64,000 bases of DNA from Acanthochromis polyacanthus (GCF_021347895.1 NC_067131.1:4740653-4804652), one strand, 5' to 3'. Counted from the stretch's first letter, positions 47,420-58,995 are shown. Program-made: numbers and translations. The notes: generated from the letters alone by a model not told the origin.

Positions 47420-47650
47420 ATTTTCTGCACCTCTTGCCCTGTCGCGGGCCCGCTGCCCAGTAGACCGGTTTCAACGATGCAATGTTGATGCAGGATGAGT
47501 GATTTTGGCAGGTCGCTAATCTGGGAGCAAAAGTAACCACAGGTTGTGCCGTTCTCAGGGGTTTTGTTTTACAAGCCTTATCGCTGCTATTATCATCATT
47601 AGTTTTGCAAGTGACACGCTGAGAGCTGATAAGAGCCCAACGGACGAGGT
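47420..47650. promoter_or_regulatory. Possible regulatory block
   Basis: Single-copy block with TCTAATTGATTTTC, GTCGCTAATCTGG, a RUNX-type AACCACA, and TATCATCATTAG. Placed among repeats but itself free of them. Inference only. Confidence 0.22.
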
Positions 47651-47857
47651 AAAGACAGCTGGAGGAGAGGAGTGGAGTTATACGGAGATGTGTGGAAAAA
47701 TATGCAGCTGAAGGAAAGAGACAAAGAAAGGCGCTCGGTGAAAGGGACAGATTTGTGCTTTAAGAGACGCAGCGGTGGCAACAAAAACATACAGAAACTG
47801 CAGTATGTTGCAAGTACTTTGTTCATATTTGTGCTTGGCTGTAGCCCAGATCTATAT

Positions 47858-47858
<1 letters not shown>

Positions 47859-47901
<43 letters not shown>

Positions 47902-47911
47902 AAACACACAC
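47859..47911. repeat. (CA)n microsatellite, interrupted
   Basis: Pure CA to about 47892, then CAAACACACTCAAACACACA. Confidence 0.95.
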
Positions 47912-48419
47912 CTACTGTAGGCGCAAACAGAATAAGAAACATACTGTTACCAGCGGAGATGGAGTAGGATACAGTGTTCCCATTTTCAGCAAGGCAAACT
48001 GAGGGATTTAGTGTGTGCACTATATAAAGGCTTTCACAGAGACGCAGTGAGAAAGGGGCTCTCAGAAACACACAGATTGTTGTAGTGTACACCAAATAAA
48101 GTAACGCGTGTCACACATGACAGAATGCATCATTCGCTCGCTCTACATTTGATTTGGGATACGTGAGAGCGGCTAATAACAGCCCGAGAGCTCAAAGTAG
48201 GCCAAAGTTCAAACCGTTTGAAACCAGAGATTCGTGTCTCTGCGTTTTTCCTCTCCAGAGTTTCCTGCACAGAGCTGCTGCGTCAGGTGTTATTGCTTCC
48301 ACAGTAGTAAACAAATGGATGTTTCTGAGCAGTTTGCCTTTTTTCTTTCCATCTCGAAGCGCCACACACGTGTAGGCTGACCGTTAACTTTTTTTGTGTG
48401 TACGCCGACGTCTGTGTTT
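47912..48419. other. Unassigned DNA
   Basis: No gene or repeat recognised. Confidence 0.4.
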
Positions 48420-48760
48420 GTGCAACGCCGCAAGGTCACGTTTAGAACGGGAGGAAATGGGATTGAGTGGCTTCACCGTGACCTATTTGCACCTATTAAT
48501 AATTCCCTGACAGTAATTAGCCTGGAAAGAGGGCGAGCGGAGACGTAGCGTGGAATGTGATCCCTTTGCCTTTGACTGCTTGTGACCCCGGGGTGCTGAC
48601 ACCTTCCTCCCCACGTTTCCACCGCTATTTCCTCTATGATCAGACTGCGTGCGCCACATCAACAGCTTGGCCCCGGGCCCTCGCTCCATTACTTAACCAC
48701 TAATTGCTCGGGGCCACCCTTGGGAGTTGAGAGCGTTGACCCCCACGGCTGCTGTCATGG
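48420..48760. promoter_or_regulatory. Possible regulatory block
   Basis: Balanced single-copy DNA with CACCTATTAATAATTCCC, CAGTAATTAGCC, CCACTAATTGCTCGG and a CCCGGGCCC stretch. Dense homeodomain-type cores in a repeat-free interval. Inference only. Confidence 0.25.
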
Positions 48761-48836
48761 TGTGAATTTTAACGAGGGTTCTCCTCAGGAGCTGAAATCT
48801 GCCCTCTTTAGCCGAGCATGAAGGCATCTTCTGGTG

Positions 48837-49098
48837 CAGGAGTGTCAAACATGCGGCCCGTGGGCCAAAACCGGCCCTCCAGAGGGTTAAATCCCTCTGG
48901 AGGGATTTAAGAGTATACTAAAGAGTATACTAATAATACTTCTCTCTGTTTTTTATCTGATCCAGATGACTCAGGTCATTTTTTTTTGAAGTTGTGGTTA
49001 TTTATAGGTTATGTTGTTATGATTTTACTGGTCCGGTCTGTTTGAGATCAAATTGGGCTGAATGTGGAACCTGAACTAAAATGAGTTCGACACTCCTG
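48837..49098. mobile_element. hAT MITE (262 bp) with both ends
   Basis: Termini CAGGAGTGTCAAAC and GTTCGACACTCCTG are inverted repeats. The 8-bp flanks TTCTGGTG and TTCCAGTG agree at 6 of 8 positions, the two differences being transitions, as for an aged hAT target duplication. The interior ('GTGGCCC', 'TCAAATTGGGCTGAATGTGG') matches a common fish/tetrapod hAT repeat I recall. No coding sequence. Confidence 0.85.
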
Positions 49099-49920
49099 TT
49101 CCAGTGCACAGGGTTTCCTTTCCTACCTGCTGCGTCTGTGGAGAAAAGTTGTTGTTGTTCGGAAACTTTGAATCGTGGTTATCTTGGCTCGGTTGTGTTA
49201 AAAGTGAATTCTGCTTCTTTTTTTTCTATGTTGGACATGAAAGTCTGTGTGGCCTTAATAGGTATCTTGTGGACTTGGCTGCTTTCCTCGAAGTCGATGA
49301 TTCAGTTAATTGGTCAAAGAACCCTGAATGAAAATGCACTTGCTCGGCCAACGTCTCGGCTTCAATTTTTCCAAATTGGATGGCAACTTTGACATTTAAA
49401 TGGACTGAGAGTTGAAAGAAATTGTGCAGAAGGAGCTAATGTCATAAAGCCGCAGGCCTTTTTACTGGTTCTTTTACTGAACTAAAACAATTAGCAAATA
49501 AAGTTCAGTTTAGTTTCTGCATAGCTCCGTTTTTAGACTTGTTAGGAAGGAGCTGGGCTTATTTGGCCACTTTGTATTGATGAAGTGAGAGAGTGTAATC
49601 GTGGACCAAACAGGGCTACAGCAGCTCCCGACATCTGTGGAGGAAGACAGGTGGAAAGTCAAGTTTTATTAGCTCTTTTTCATCCAAGCAGGGTTTTACT
49701 GAGAACGCTGTTTTCTCTGGAATGATCGCAAACATCACATTGGTGTCTTACGGATGGGTGGCAAAAATGAGAAAGAACAAATGTTCATGTGAAAACTTTA
49801 CACGGTTATATGGCTGCATATTTGGCCGTGTCAGGATTTAAAATACTCTGGATTTATAAAAACTGACCTGAATGACATAAGACATCCATGTTGGATATTT
49901 CAGACAAATATCTCAATTAG
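49099..49920. other. Unassigned DNA
   Basis: A 103-codon plus frame (49081-49392) begins in the MITE and shows no recognisable similarity. Nothing else seen. Confidence 0.4.
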
Positions 49921-49922
49921 AA

Positions 49923-51112
49923 TAGTTGAGAGTTGATCAAAAAGTCCCAAGAACAATCAGAAGCCAAACCTGACGTACATTTGTCCTCCGCCCTCTTCCA
50001 AGTAGTCTTCCTGTGCAGCTGTACTCTGCTCCCAGTGCTCCTGCAACACATGTAATTCTCGCAAAATGGATCAAAACAGCAACTTGAATTTCATCTTGGG
50101 GATGACGAATAAGTCACAGGGAGGCAAATCTAGCAAGTAGGGCAATTTATTAATTTACAATGAGATCGGTATGTCGACAGATGATCAGAACGTTCCAAGA
50201 CTGCACCCATAAAAGTCTCAATCTGTACCTGATGTAAATGTAGCCACTCTTACTGGCAAAGTACTTTCTTTTTGCAGCAATACACTGCTCCCAGTGCTCT
50301 TGCGACATTTTGAATTCTCCTAGACTGTGTCAAAACGGCAATTTGATTTTCATTTTGTGGAAGAAGAAGTCACAAGGAGGCAAATCTAACAAGTAGAGCA
50401 ATTCATTCAGTTCACTTGCAATTAGATTGATTTGCTCGGGGATGATCAAGAAGTTCCAAGATGGAACCAAAGAAAATCAAAAACCGTGTAAATTTAGCCA
50501 CCCTTCCTGGCAAAGTCATCTCTTAGTGCAGCAATACACTGCTCCCAGTGCTCCTGCAGCACATGGAGCTCTACTAAACTGTGTCAAAACGGCAACTTGA
50601 ATTTCATTTTGGGGAAGAAGAAGTCACAGGGATCCAAATCTAGGAAATAAGGCAAATCAGCAGTGGTGATTATGTTGTTGTGGTCGGAAAAACAGCTAAA
50701 TAACTTTGCTAGGAAGCCAATACATTCAGTTTTGTCACATTTTCAGGGCATTCAGACTTGTTCGGATATAATAATAGAACTCTGTGTTAACTGTGCAGCC
50801 TTGGAAGAGGAATTCATGACGAACAGCAAAGCAACAAGCACATTCCCGGTGTGATGCACGTTGTCTGCTTTTAGAGACTCTTCCGTGGTGAAACTTGATG
50901 TTTCTTTTCTCAGTGGGCGTCACCTCTTGTCACCCGTACTCAGTTTCCACATGTTTGCTCCAGTTTGAGCCCCATGGAGAGATTTCGAATGCACACCTGC
51001 CAGTATTTACAGAAAACATGTGTAATCCATGTGCTGATACGTGGTGTCCTCTAGTTTCATGACGGTTAGTATTCACACATGTTGGCAAGAAACTTTTTGA
51101 TCACGCCTTGTA
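49923..51112 (-). mobile_element. mariner-like element with triplicated 3' part
   Basis: The ends are inverted: TTGATCAAAAAGTCCCAAG near 49933 (left), and the right edge complemented reads TACAAGGCGTGATCAAAAAG. TGATCAAAAAGT is identical at both ends. TA lies at both borders (49923-49924 and 51111-51112). At about 1.19 kb it is close to mariner length. It carries transposase remnants on minus, with the 3' third repeated three times (periods 259 and 254 bp). Confidence 0.8.
49945..50925 (-). pseudogene. mariner transposase, broken, C-terminal segment present three times
   Basis: On minus, 50923-50735 encodes 'VRHEFLFQGCTVNTEFYYYI', the central block of mariner transposases (family pattern: VVHHEFVPPGQTVNAEFY). 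Then three successive units each encode a version of L-D-L-P-P-C-D-F-F-F..KMK, containing the third catalytic Asp of the DDD motif (SPDLAPCDFF in family members). After a one-base shift comes RFDTV, then 'EHWEQCIAA'. Stops and shifts interrupt every unit, so no enzyme is made. The N-terminal DNA-binding part is hardly recognisable. Confidence 0.75.
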
Positions 51113-51989
51113 TCCAGAAGTGGGAAACTGGCAATTACAGCACTATGCTAAGACATATACGTGGCGGCACTGACATGTGAAAGCTGCCGACTTCATCCAC
51201 GCTCTGATCTCTCACTGCAGCTCACAAACTATCAAAGTCTCTGCGCTCACTCCAACTTAACGTCCTGACAGCTGACGAGCCGGCTCAGGATCTCCAAGGA
51301 GAAACGTTCCTAAATATTGTTTCAGCTCACTGTCTCTTTAATAATGCTTTCCACTGATTCCTCTCTGTCAAAAACACAGCCCAAACATCCTTGAACTGAG
51401 CTCCCCGCTCCATCATCACCCACCTTTATGTTCTGCTCTCTGTTTGAAGAGCAGTGGGACATTGATCTATTTGGCCTGAAACACGGGAAAAAGAGAGTAG
51501 GTCATGTTTAATTAATTCCGAGCTTCTCCAGGCGTCAACATGCATTCACTAGTTATTCTTTTGATGCATTTTAAAGCATGCAATTAAAGGTGAACCCTTT
51601 TTGAGGGGAAAATGCCAGCTTTTTTGCAGGTCCAATTAAAATTTTGAGGTGCATGAGGCTGATGCGTGTGAGTTGGGGTCTGCGTGGGTGAGCGTGTGCG
51701 CACTACAAAGGTGGAGAAAAAAAATTAGAGAACTTAAATGTTAGAAACTTTTTTTTTCCCCCACAGATAATGTCATCATATCAATATTTAATTAGAACCT
51801 CCTGATTTCATGTCTGCACCGTGATTTCAGGAATGTGTTGTTCCAATTTCTCAGATACCATCTTGTCCATTACAAGATTAGAAACGTTGTAGATTATTTG
51901 CAGCAAAGTCAAGCTTTCTGCCGTACATTCGATAATTGAAACTGATAGCGTCAAATCCCAATTAGGTACACTGGTGTGAAGTGTATATG
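51113..51989. other. Unassigned DNA
   Basis: 51490-51680 has ATTA-rich single-copy text (GTTTAATTAATTCCG). No gene. Confidence 0.4.
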
Positions 51990-52265
51990 TCCATGGTGCT
52001 GTTGTAGATGTTTAACTATTCGTACTTTTATGAACTCTGCGTTTTCACTCTACTCTGCATATCAGTTCAAGAAAGCTGTTTCGACATGCTGACTATATCT
52101 TCCAACAACTTTCTGACAGAAAGTCCTGCACCTCTATGGAAACAGCACAGCCATGACTAGATGGAGAAAGAAACGAAAAGAATCTTTTGTGCCACATGAC
52201 GCAGCTAAAATGCCATAACTAAAGAAAAAACTAAATAGAAACGGGGATTTTTATCCACAAATTGG
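51990..52265 (-). repeat. Family A fragment, interrupted by insertion
   Basis: Carries 'CATATCAGTTCAAGAAAGCTGTTTCGACATGCTGACTATATCTTCCAACAACTTTCTGACA', then 'CCTGCACCTCTATGGAAACAGCACAGCCATGACTAGATGGAGAAAG'-type text. These are modules shared with 53.06-53.2 kb. The 694-bp element starts directly after its AAATAT. Confidence 0.7.
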
Positions 52266-52271
52266 AAATAT

Positions 52272-52965
52272 CAGTGTGCGCCAATGACGTCGGACCATCG
52301 GTCAAATCCGATTTGTGTACCAAAAGTCCGGTAAAACTTACTACATTACCGGTCTCATGTCCGGTGTAATTTTTTTCCTGTAACCCCGAAGTTCCACATA
52401 ATGCGATCGTGCCGCGCCGCGCAACGGAACGAAGCGCCGCTGTCTTGCTCCGAAAGTCAAAGCACACTGCAAGCGCAGCGCAGCGGCGCGCCGTCCGGAT
52501 GGGGAGGGCTGCTCCTCAGAGAGGCTCTCGTGTGAACAGCGATATCACGCGATAAAAACGCATGATATGAACAGAAAATAAATAAACCACACCTCATTTC
52601 GCTTCTACAAGGTCGCTCTGCTTGACCCAGCCACATTGCTCTGTGATTTATAGTACTTCTAGCATGGTTGAGTTCATGATTTATGTTTTGATCTCAAATG
52701 AGTGCTTTTCTTTATCCAATAGTTAATTTTGTATGGTTTATTCTATATAAAAATGGTAATTTCTCTTCGCCCATGGCGTCGTGTTGGGACATAATTAATA
52801 AAGTAGTAAATTTGTATAACAATTATTAAAATTAAATTATACATCAACTTTTGTTACATTTGTGCATAAAATATTCGGTCCAGTAAAAACTGTTTCGGTC
52901 CAGTAAAAAAGTACTGTTTACTGGTCCACGGTCCAGTAATAAATTGTGCCCATTCGCGCAGACTG
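52272..52965. mobile_element. TIR element of uncertain superfamily, 694 bp
   Basis: The ends read CAGTGTGCGCCAATG and, complemented, CAGTCTGCGCGAATG (13 of 15 alike). AATAT-rich flanks AAATAT occur on both sides (52266-52271 and 52966-52971), giving a 6-bp target duplication. Subterminal direct repeats GGTCCAGTAA start at 52877, 52897 and 52930, the kind of array that binds a transposase. A very GC-rich CpG block lies at 52400-52505. The 78-codon minus frame at 52231-52467 is not recognised. A 6-bp duplication is unusual for hAT (8), so another superfamily is possible. Confidence 0.72.
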
Positions 52966-53935
52966 AAATATGTAACACAAAGTGCGCATAAGTGGGACCA
53001 ATACTGAAAAATTTGTCTTAAATCCATAAAACCATGACAAAGTCAGCCTTTTTTCACTCAACTCTGCGCATCATAAAGATGTTTCGTCATGGTGAATGTA
53101 TCGTCCAGCAACTTTCTAAAAACTTATGGACATAAATTCCTGCACCTCTGTGGAAACAGCACAGCCATGGCCAGACGGAGAAAGACATCAAAAATACCTT
53201 TAGTGCAGCGTGACGCAGCTAAAATTGAAAAACCAGAACCCAAAGTACTAAAAAGTGTCTTCAATACTTAAAAAAATGGTCTTACATCTTTACAATTTCG
53301 ACAAACTTTCACAAAGCAGTTCAGTCGAAAGGACATTTAATGCAAAAACTGGTGCAAGCATCTCAGTTTGGTTCAATATTTAAAAGTATAATCTTATATC
53401 TTTATAATCACAACATTAGCCATGGTTGGTTGGTGTCATTTTTGAGCGGATTTGCAGACAAAAAAAAATATATATATATATATATATATCATCACAACAA
53501 AGTCAGTGTTTTTCCACATAACTTTACACATCATAAAGACGTTTCACCATGCTGAATGTATCCTCCAACAACTTACTGCTCTGTATATTTTTTTAGATTC
53601 ATGTTGCATTGATTTTATTGCTGAAGAACATATTATATTGCTCTTAATCTGTAATTTGCTTCCATACATGTCTCCTGTCTACTCTAAACACAGCCTGGCG
53701 TTCAACTGAAAAATCACAGTTTTGACTCCTGTTTGAATTACGGTTGAGCCAAACCGCGGAAAAAATGCAGTTTTTTAAGCAAATTGGGGTTTTTTTTTGA
53801 CACAAGACATGTAGAATGAGATTATTTTTATTAATTGCAGCAATTCTAGGGTTTAAGTTAGTTGGTTTGACTGTGATTTGTGGTGTCATTTTGTTGATTT
53901 TTGCTGCAGATAACGCACCTTTTGGGTTCAGAGGG
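52966..53935 (-). repeat. Family A copy with internal duplication
   Basis: Ends at ACCTTTTGGGTTCAGAGGG (53935) followed by TTAA (53936-53939), the family terminus in reverse. Inside, 'CATAAAGATGTTTCGTCATGGTGAATGTATC' (53072) and 'CATAAAGACGTTTCACCATGCTGAATGTATC' (53531) mark a partial duplication. The far terminus is not evident. Confidence 0.7.
53468..53489. repeat. (AT)n microsatellite
   Basis: An 11-unit AT tract after an A run. Confidence 0.95.
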
Positions 53936-53939
53936 TTAA

Positions 53940-54214
53940 AATATGCAGCTTCTGTCTGGTCCTTTTTTTTTTTTTGAAGCTTCAAAGCTCCCATTGAAGT
54001 CGCTCATTTTTGGGTAAAATGACAATCATTTGGAGGCTGCAGAGAGCACAGATGGACGGTGGAGAAGCGGAGTGTACTGTCACAGAGCTTTGACATGTTT
54101 GAATGGCCGCAGTGACCGCAGCTGTGGTTCTCTGCCAGCGAGGAACATGAAGACATTTCAGAGCCATCTTTCATGCACAAAGCGGATTAGTGTTTGTTAC
54201 TCAAACAGTGGATG
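53940..54214. other. Unassigned DNA
   Basis: Nothing recognised. Confidence 0.4.
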
Positions 54215-54360
54215 TTGGGGTGTCTGGGTGGCCAAGTGGTTTAAGGCCCATGCTGGGATGTCCTTTGACTGGATTCAGACAAGGGCCTTTGTTGCACGTC
54301 ATCTTTCCCTGTCGTGCATTTCCTTTCTGAGCTTGCTCTTTTCTCAATAGGCAAAAATGA
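54215..54360 (+). mobile_element. tRNA-derived SINE
   Basis: The head GTGGCCAAGTGGTTTAAGGC resembles the A-box half of tRNA-Ser/Leu. It is followed by a decayed B box (GGATTCAGAC) and 'GGGCCTTTGTTGCACGTCATCTTTCCCTGTC', the body shared with 37326-37460 (ATGATCCTTTGCTGCATGG). Confidence 0.65.
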
Positions 54361-55895
54361 AAATCACTCCTTGTTTCTACCTGCTGATCCAATCCCAGCA
54401 TGTATGCACGCAACGTTTCAGTTCTGTTGATACACACGGGCCATAAATGGTTTCATAATAAAGCCACGACTCGTGTACAGTCAGAGGCCTTCATCTGTGT
54501 CGTCATAGAAAAAAAAAAAAAGTGCCTATAACTCTGTAAATTCATGCTCAAGAACAGCTGAATCTGAGCTAAATCTGTCTTTCGTCATGCCCGGCCTCTT
54601 CCTGTTATTCGTCCTCCAGCTCTGATAAAGTGGGTTTATTTTTTTTGTCTTCATTCCAACACTGGCCTAAATCAAATCTTTGTTTTCACCTTTCATCAGC
54701 TTTACCTCCATGCCCCTCTCCAGAATGTGCTGTATATGTTATCCCAAACTCACTTCATCTTATTTTTCTTTCTTTCTTTCTCACGTTCCCGGCTTATCTC
54801 CTCCCTTTCACACTGTCTTTCCTCGGCTCAAACATGCTATGTACTCTTCGCCCGGCCCTCAGACCTCTTGACAAACTGTATTTTCGTGCCCTGACCTTGG
54901 ATATAGGGGATATTAACATGAACACAGCTTCCTGGGTTGGAGCGAGGGCGAGAACATGCAAGGACACAGCGGCCGAGATGAAAGAGAGGCACTGTATAGC
55001 TTGTGGGCAGATACGTTTTCTTACAAAGATTTATCAGATGGCTGTTGTGGGGATTTTTTTTTCTAGAAATACCTTGAAGCAGACTTATGTTTGACACCTT
55101 CTTTGTCATGAGAGAAATAAACAGCCCCAAACGGGCAAAGTCGCCAAAGGTGGTGGGAAATGGAAATTGTAGTTGTATTTACGTTTTCTCCAGGAGGTGT
55201 TCTCCTGACAGGAATGATCCAGAACCTTAAAACTCTGTGTAACTTGTCATTTGAATCGCCAAAGTACGGGGCTTAGAGGACACGGTACCACTGTGAGTTT
55301 TAACAATGTGGTCGTTTGTGGCGGCCACAGCTAAAGCCATAAAAGTGGGACAACTGCTGCCCTTTGCTCGACCTATTTTTATGCACATTTTGAAGGCTTG
55401 CATTAGAAAAACGTAATGGAAACAACAAAATCCAAAACAAAAACATTTATTGTACATAACTGAAGTTCTGATGCATGGAACTGATTAGTTTTTCCCTGCT
55501 GATACGTATCCAATCGCAGCACACACAAAAGAATAATAGCAATTATTCTGTCATGAGTTTGTTTGTTTCTTCTTTTTTTCAAGGTCTTTTTAAGGGTTAT
55601 CAGTCAGATGGCACTTCGCCGCCAAGTGTTTTGACTTCCAACGTAGTTAACGGAAGAATTCCTTGTTTAACGTTTTGCTTTTTTTTTTTTTTTTAATTGC
55701 TGTCATTTTGAAGCTTCGCGTCCAGCGTCTGGCCCTCGCAGTTTTGGTCTTCTGAAACGAAAACAAGCAAAGAGTGAGTTTGACTTAGTAACATTTGCTT
55801 TAAACGGGACCATAATTTACTAAATGAAGCATCACGCTGCAGTCAAAACATCTCACAACTAGCAGATGAGACCATAAACTCAGTAGGAAAATGTT
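54361..55895. other. Unassigned DNA
   Basis: A 154-codon plus frame (54630-55094) is pyrimidine-rich at its start and unlike any protein I know. Poly-T lies at about 55679-55694. No gene supported. Confidence 0.4.
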
Positions 55896-55899
55896 TACT

Positions 55900-56065
55900 G
55901 AAGTTACAACAGTCATGTCATTTTCTCATAGATTTCTGTACAATTAGACTTCTTTTTGGAACCAGAGGAGTCGCCTCCTGCTGGTTGTTGGAAAAAATTT
56001 TTGGTGTTAGCCACTTTAAAACCCCTGAGGCTGTGTCCATCTTTTATATACGGTCTGCGTTAGTG
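55900..56065 (+). repeat. Fish interspersed repeat fragment
   Basis: 'TTTTCTCATAGATTTCTGTACAATTAGACTTCTTTTTGGAACCAGAGGAGTCGCCTCCTGCTGG' is a phrase I recall from many fish loci. Its first half is shared with the tandem array at 9.2-10.3 kb. Confidence 0.5.
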
Positions 56066-56070
56066 ACATA

Positions 56071-56492
56071 CATCCACCGATTAACCACAATATTAAAACC
56101 ACTGACAGGTGAAGTTGATGACATTCCAGTGTAATGTTCTGCTCAGAAACCTTGGTTGCTTTGATACGTAGCACCTAACAAAACATTATTGTAGACGAGG
56201 CACTTCCCTAGTAGGAAAAAGCTGCACAAGAAATGCTCAGGAAATGCTCGAGGAACACAACCAAGAGCTCCAGGCATTGGCCAGGCCTCAAAATTCCCAA
56301 GATTCCAATCTAATCAGGATGCATCAGAACAAACTCACTCCATAGAAGCACCCAAAGGGATCCTCGGTCGACATCCTGGTACCAGAAACTACAGGAAACC
56401 CCTAGAAGTCCCATGTCTATGAGCTGTTTTGGTAGTACAAGAAGGACCTGCACAGTACCACTCAGGTGGTTTTAATGTGGAAAATCGCTGTG
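56071..56492 (+). mobile_element. Tc1-like transposon, internally deleted
   Basis: Starts after TA (56069-56070) with CATCCACCGATTAACCACAA, then 'ATTAAAACCACTGACAGGTGAAG'. It ends 'CAGGTGGTTTTAATGTGG' and AAATCGCTGTG, the inverted partner. Only the last part of the transposase remains: a frame near 56228-56330 reads N-A-Q-E-M-L-E-E-H-N, then 'ALARPQNSQDSN', corresponding to the EEH..E...L.WPP.SPDLNPIE motif with the catalytic D/E region damaged. The DNA-binding half is deleted. Confidence 0.82.
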
Positions 56493-57711
56493 AAGGTGTG
56501 TATGAGCTGCTAATGACTCAACCGGTGTCGAAGTAACACAAACAAAGAGTGCTGTCTGCTGGAAATCGATACTTGCTGGACTTGCTTCCATTTTCCGGGC
56601 TGAATACAAAACGGACGGCGTGTGTGATCCGGCTAAACGGTGAACATTGTAAAGCTTCGGTTCACAACCACTCTGAACTTGTGGAAAAGGGTAAAAAGAA
56701 ATTCCATAAATAAATCTCACATCAACATTCGGAGGATTCTCTGGGCTTTGATGTGCTCCAGACGGTGGTGCAAAAACAGTGGTTGATTGTTGCAGAGTTC
56801 ATCCGGAATAAAATCACCCGCCCAGAAGCCTGAAGCCGAGAGGTTCAATCCACAAATGCGTCCGGGAGAGGTTACATTTCCTCGCGGCCTGGCTATTTGT
56901 AGATAATACAAGGGAAGAAATGAACTGTCATAAACAGTGTTTTCCTCGCTCAAATGATTTTTCAAGCTGAGGTGGGAAATTTGTCCTGTTGTTAACTGGT
57001 ACTTGGATTCAGTTTCATTTGAGCAAACAATAGCCCCCCTTTTTCCCGTCCGCCCGTCGTCGTCCAACCAGCGCGATAAACAACTAATTGTTTGTACCAC
57101 AAACATAAAGTGAAGCGAGTGCCACTTGTGGCAACAGTTGATGTGATAAAGAGCTGGGCTTTGATACGGCACACTCCATTAACGGTAGGCCTCCGGGGTT
57201 TAAGCTGTCCGGCTTCACTGACATCATCGGTCGTGGTCGGGTCAGAGTGGAAAATAACTCGGGTTGGTCATGTCAGCAGGCTGCGTTTTTGTGCATACTT
57301 GATGGTTCGGTTCTTGTTGAAGGTTCCTTTCAATAGAATCATAATAAATGGGAGTCCTTTTAAAGCTCCTTCTGGTGGATGTTTACTTAATTCTTCAGAT
57401 GCTAATTAGCCTGTATTGTGGCCACAACCTTCAGTAATTACATGTCTAATGCAGCTCTTTATCTCATGAATGGAAATCGGTTAACAAAGATTTGAAAGCG
57501 GCCACCCTCCTCTGCATCCTGCATATCAAGACCGCAATTCTTCCCTTAATTTCTGCAATGAGCTATCAATAAATAATGTTTGCCACCCGGTGAAGGCTGC
57601 AGTTTATTCACAAGTTCAGACGTTAAAGACTCGTTCATAAATTGAAAGCTCGAATGCGAGTAAAAATTAACGAAATTCAAAATGATATTTATGTGAAGTA
57701 AAATTGTTTGA
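56493..57711. other. Unassigned DNA
   Basis: A 151-codon minus frame (56717-57172) overlaps a 105-codon plus frame; neither is recognised. 57060-57190 has CAACTAATTG and CCATTAACGG and could be regulatory. Confidence 0.4.
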
Positions 57712-57715
57712 TTAA

Positions 57716-58435
57716 CCCTTTGAGCCCCAAGCTTTCTCCTGTCATTTTTTAACTCACTGAAGGTTATTTTTTTGACTGCAATTGAAAATCCTGCACATCT
57801 ATGGAAAAAGGACAAACGTGGCTTGAAGTAGAGAACTAAAAAATATCAATAATCAGTGCCACAGATGTTACAAATCCTGGAAAATAAACATTTTGGCTCT
57901 TGATACTACAGATATTTTTTCTTCTGCCATTGTTAAAACCTCTATAAGGTAGGCGTTTTTCACACTATTCTGTGAATCAGAAAGATGTCTCACCGTGCTG
58001 AGTGCATCTTTCAACTATTTGCTGACAACCTGCTCCTCTGTAGACTATTTTTAAGCCATGCTGCATTTATTATATTGTCAAGTATGTTTTATTTTTATCC
58101 TTTCGGTGTCTCTAATTTATTTCTATCTGCTTTGTGTAAACTGAATTTTTGCCATGTGACTGTTGGTCACAGTTGAACCTGGTGCAAACCGATGTTTTTT
58201 TGGAATGTGGAATAGACGAATTTTGATGAAATCTCATGATTTTACACTTCAGCTGGGTTAATTTTTATGGATGGAACCACACGTCGTACATGATTAGTTC
58301 GAGGACGTGCGTTAAGCTGAAAATCTGATGATTTTTTTGTATTTGTTTTTTCTTACTGATAATTGGTTTAACTTTGATTTTTTTTTTAAAAAGATATTGT
58401 ACCTATCCTACCAGCACATTATAGGGTTCATAGGT
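57716..58435 (-). mobile_element. Family A copy, reverse orientation, both ends
   Basis: TTAA (57712-57715) then CCCTTTGAGCCCCAAGC. The other edge reads TAGGGTTCATAGGT followed by TTAT, the decayed partner of GGTTCAGAGGGTTAA. The interior has 'AAAATCCTGCACATCTATGGAAA', 'AAAGATGTCTCACCGTGCTGAGTGCATC', 'GAGCC/AAGCCATGCTGCATT' and 'TGACTGTTGGTCACAG' in the family order. It is about 720 bp with no coding sequence. Confidence 0.7.
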
Positions 58436-58740
58436 TTATTTAATGTCAGTATTCTTTAAATCATCACATGTAGAAAGGCACAAAGTAAAAAAATAACATC
58501 TGGTTCTACAGTTTCTCTTAGACGAGAAGGATAACTTAGGATTGCTTTGTCTGATCTTCACTTTAGAACCTGGAGGTTCTTTATTTCTGTGAATCAGCAA
58601 ATCAAATAATCAAGTCCATTGCTGCAGCACTGAACTCCAGATCTGAAATAATAATCTCACATGTGCCTAACAATCCTCCGTAATCTGCTTTCTTGACTTA
58701 GTTGCTGTGTTACTGTTATTACAAGGTCCAAAGTTTCAGT
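58436..58740. other. Unassigned DNA
   Basis: Nothing recognised. Confidence 0.4.
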
Positions 58741-58744
58741 CAGT

Positions 58745-58995
58745 CAGCACAAAATAGCTTAATAGGTGATGATAAGCTCATTTTCCTGCAGAGAATGGTT
58801 GTTTTGGAGCTGGCGTACAGTATAATCTCTCTATTAGCAGTGAAAGCAGTAATAATATCAGTCTCGTCTGAGGGCATTCTCATGCCCGGTATCCCACTGT
58901 TCCAGATTAGGAAGGCATTGAACCAGGGATTAGCGGGAGAAAGAATAAAGCCTTCCTTGGACAACAGACGAGGGAGGTATGGGGTTAGTGGATCA
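58745..58995. promoter_or_regulatory. Possible regulatory block
   Basis: Compact single-copy block with CTTAATAGG, CTCTATTAGCAG, GCAGTAATAATATCAG and GGGATTAGCGGG. Frames of about 90-100 codons exist on both strands, with no recognised protein. Inference only. Confidence 0.22.

Noticed and set aside
54630..55094. 154-codon plus frame
   Set aside because: Low-complexity pyrimidine-rich start and no recognisable domain.
56717..57172. 151-codon minus frame
   Set aside because: No family recognised; overlapping frames on the other strand; no splice evidence.
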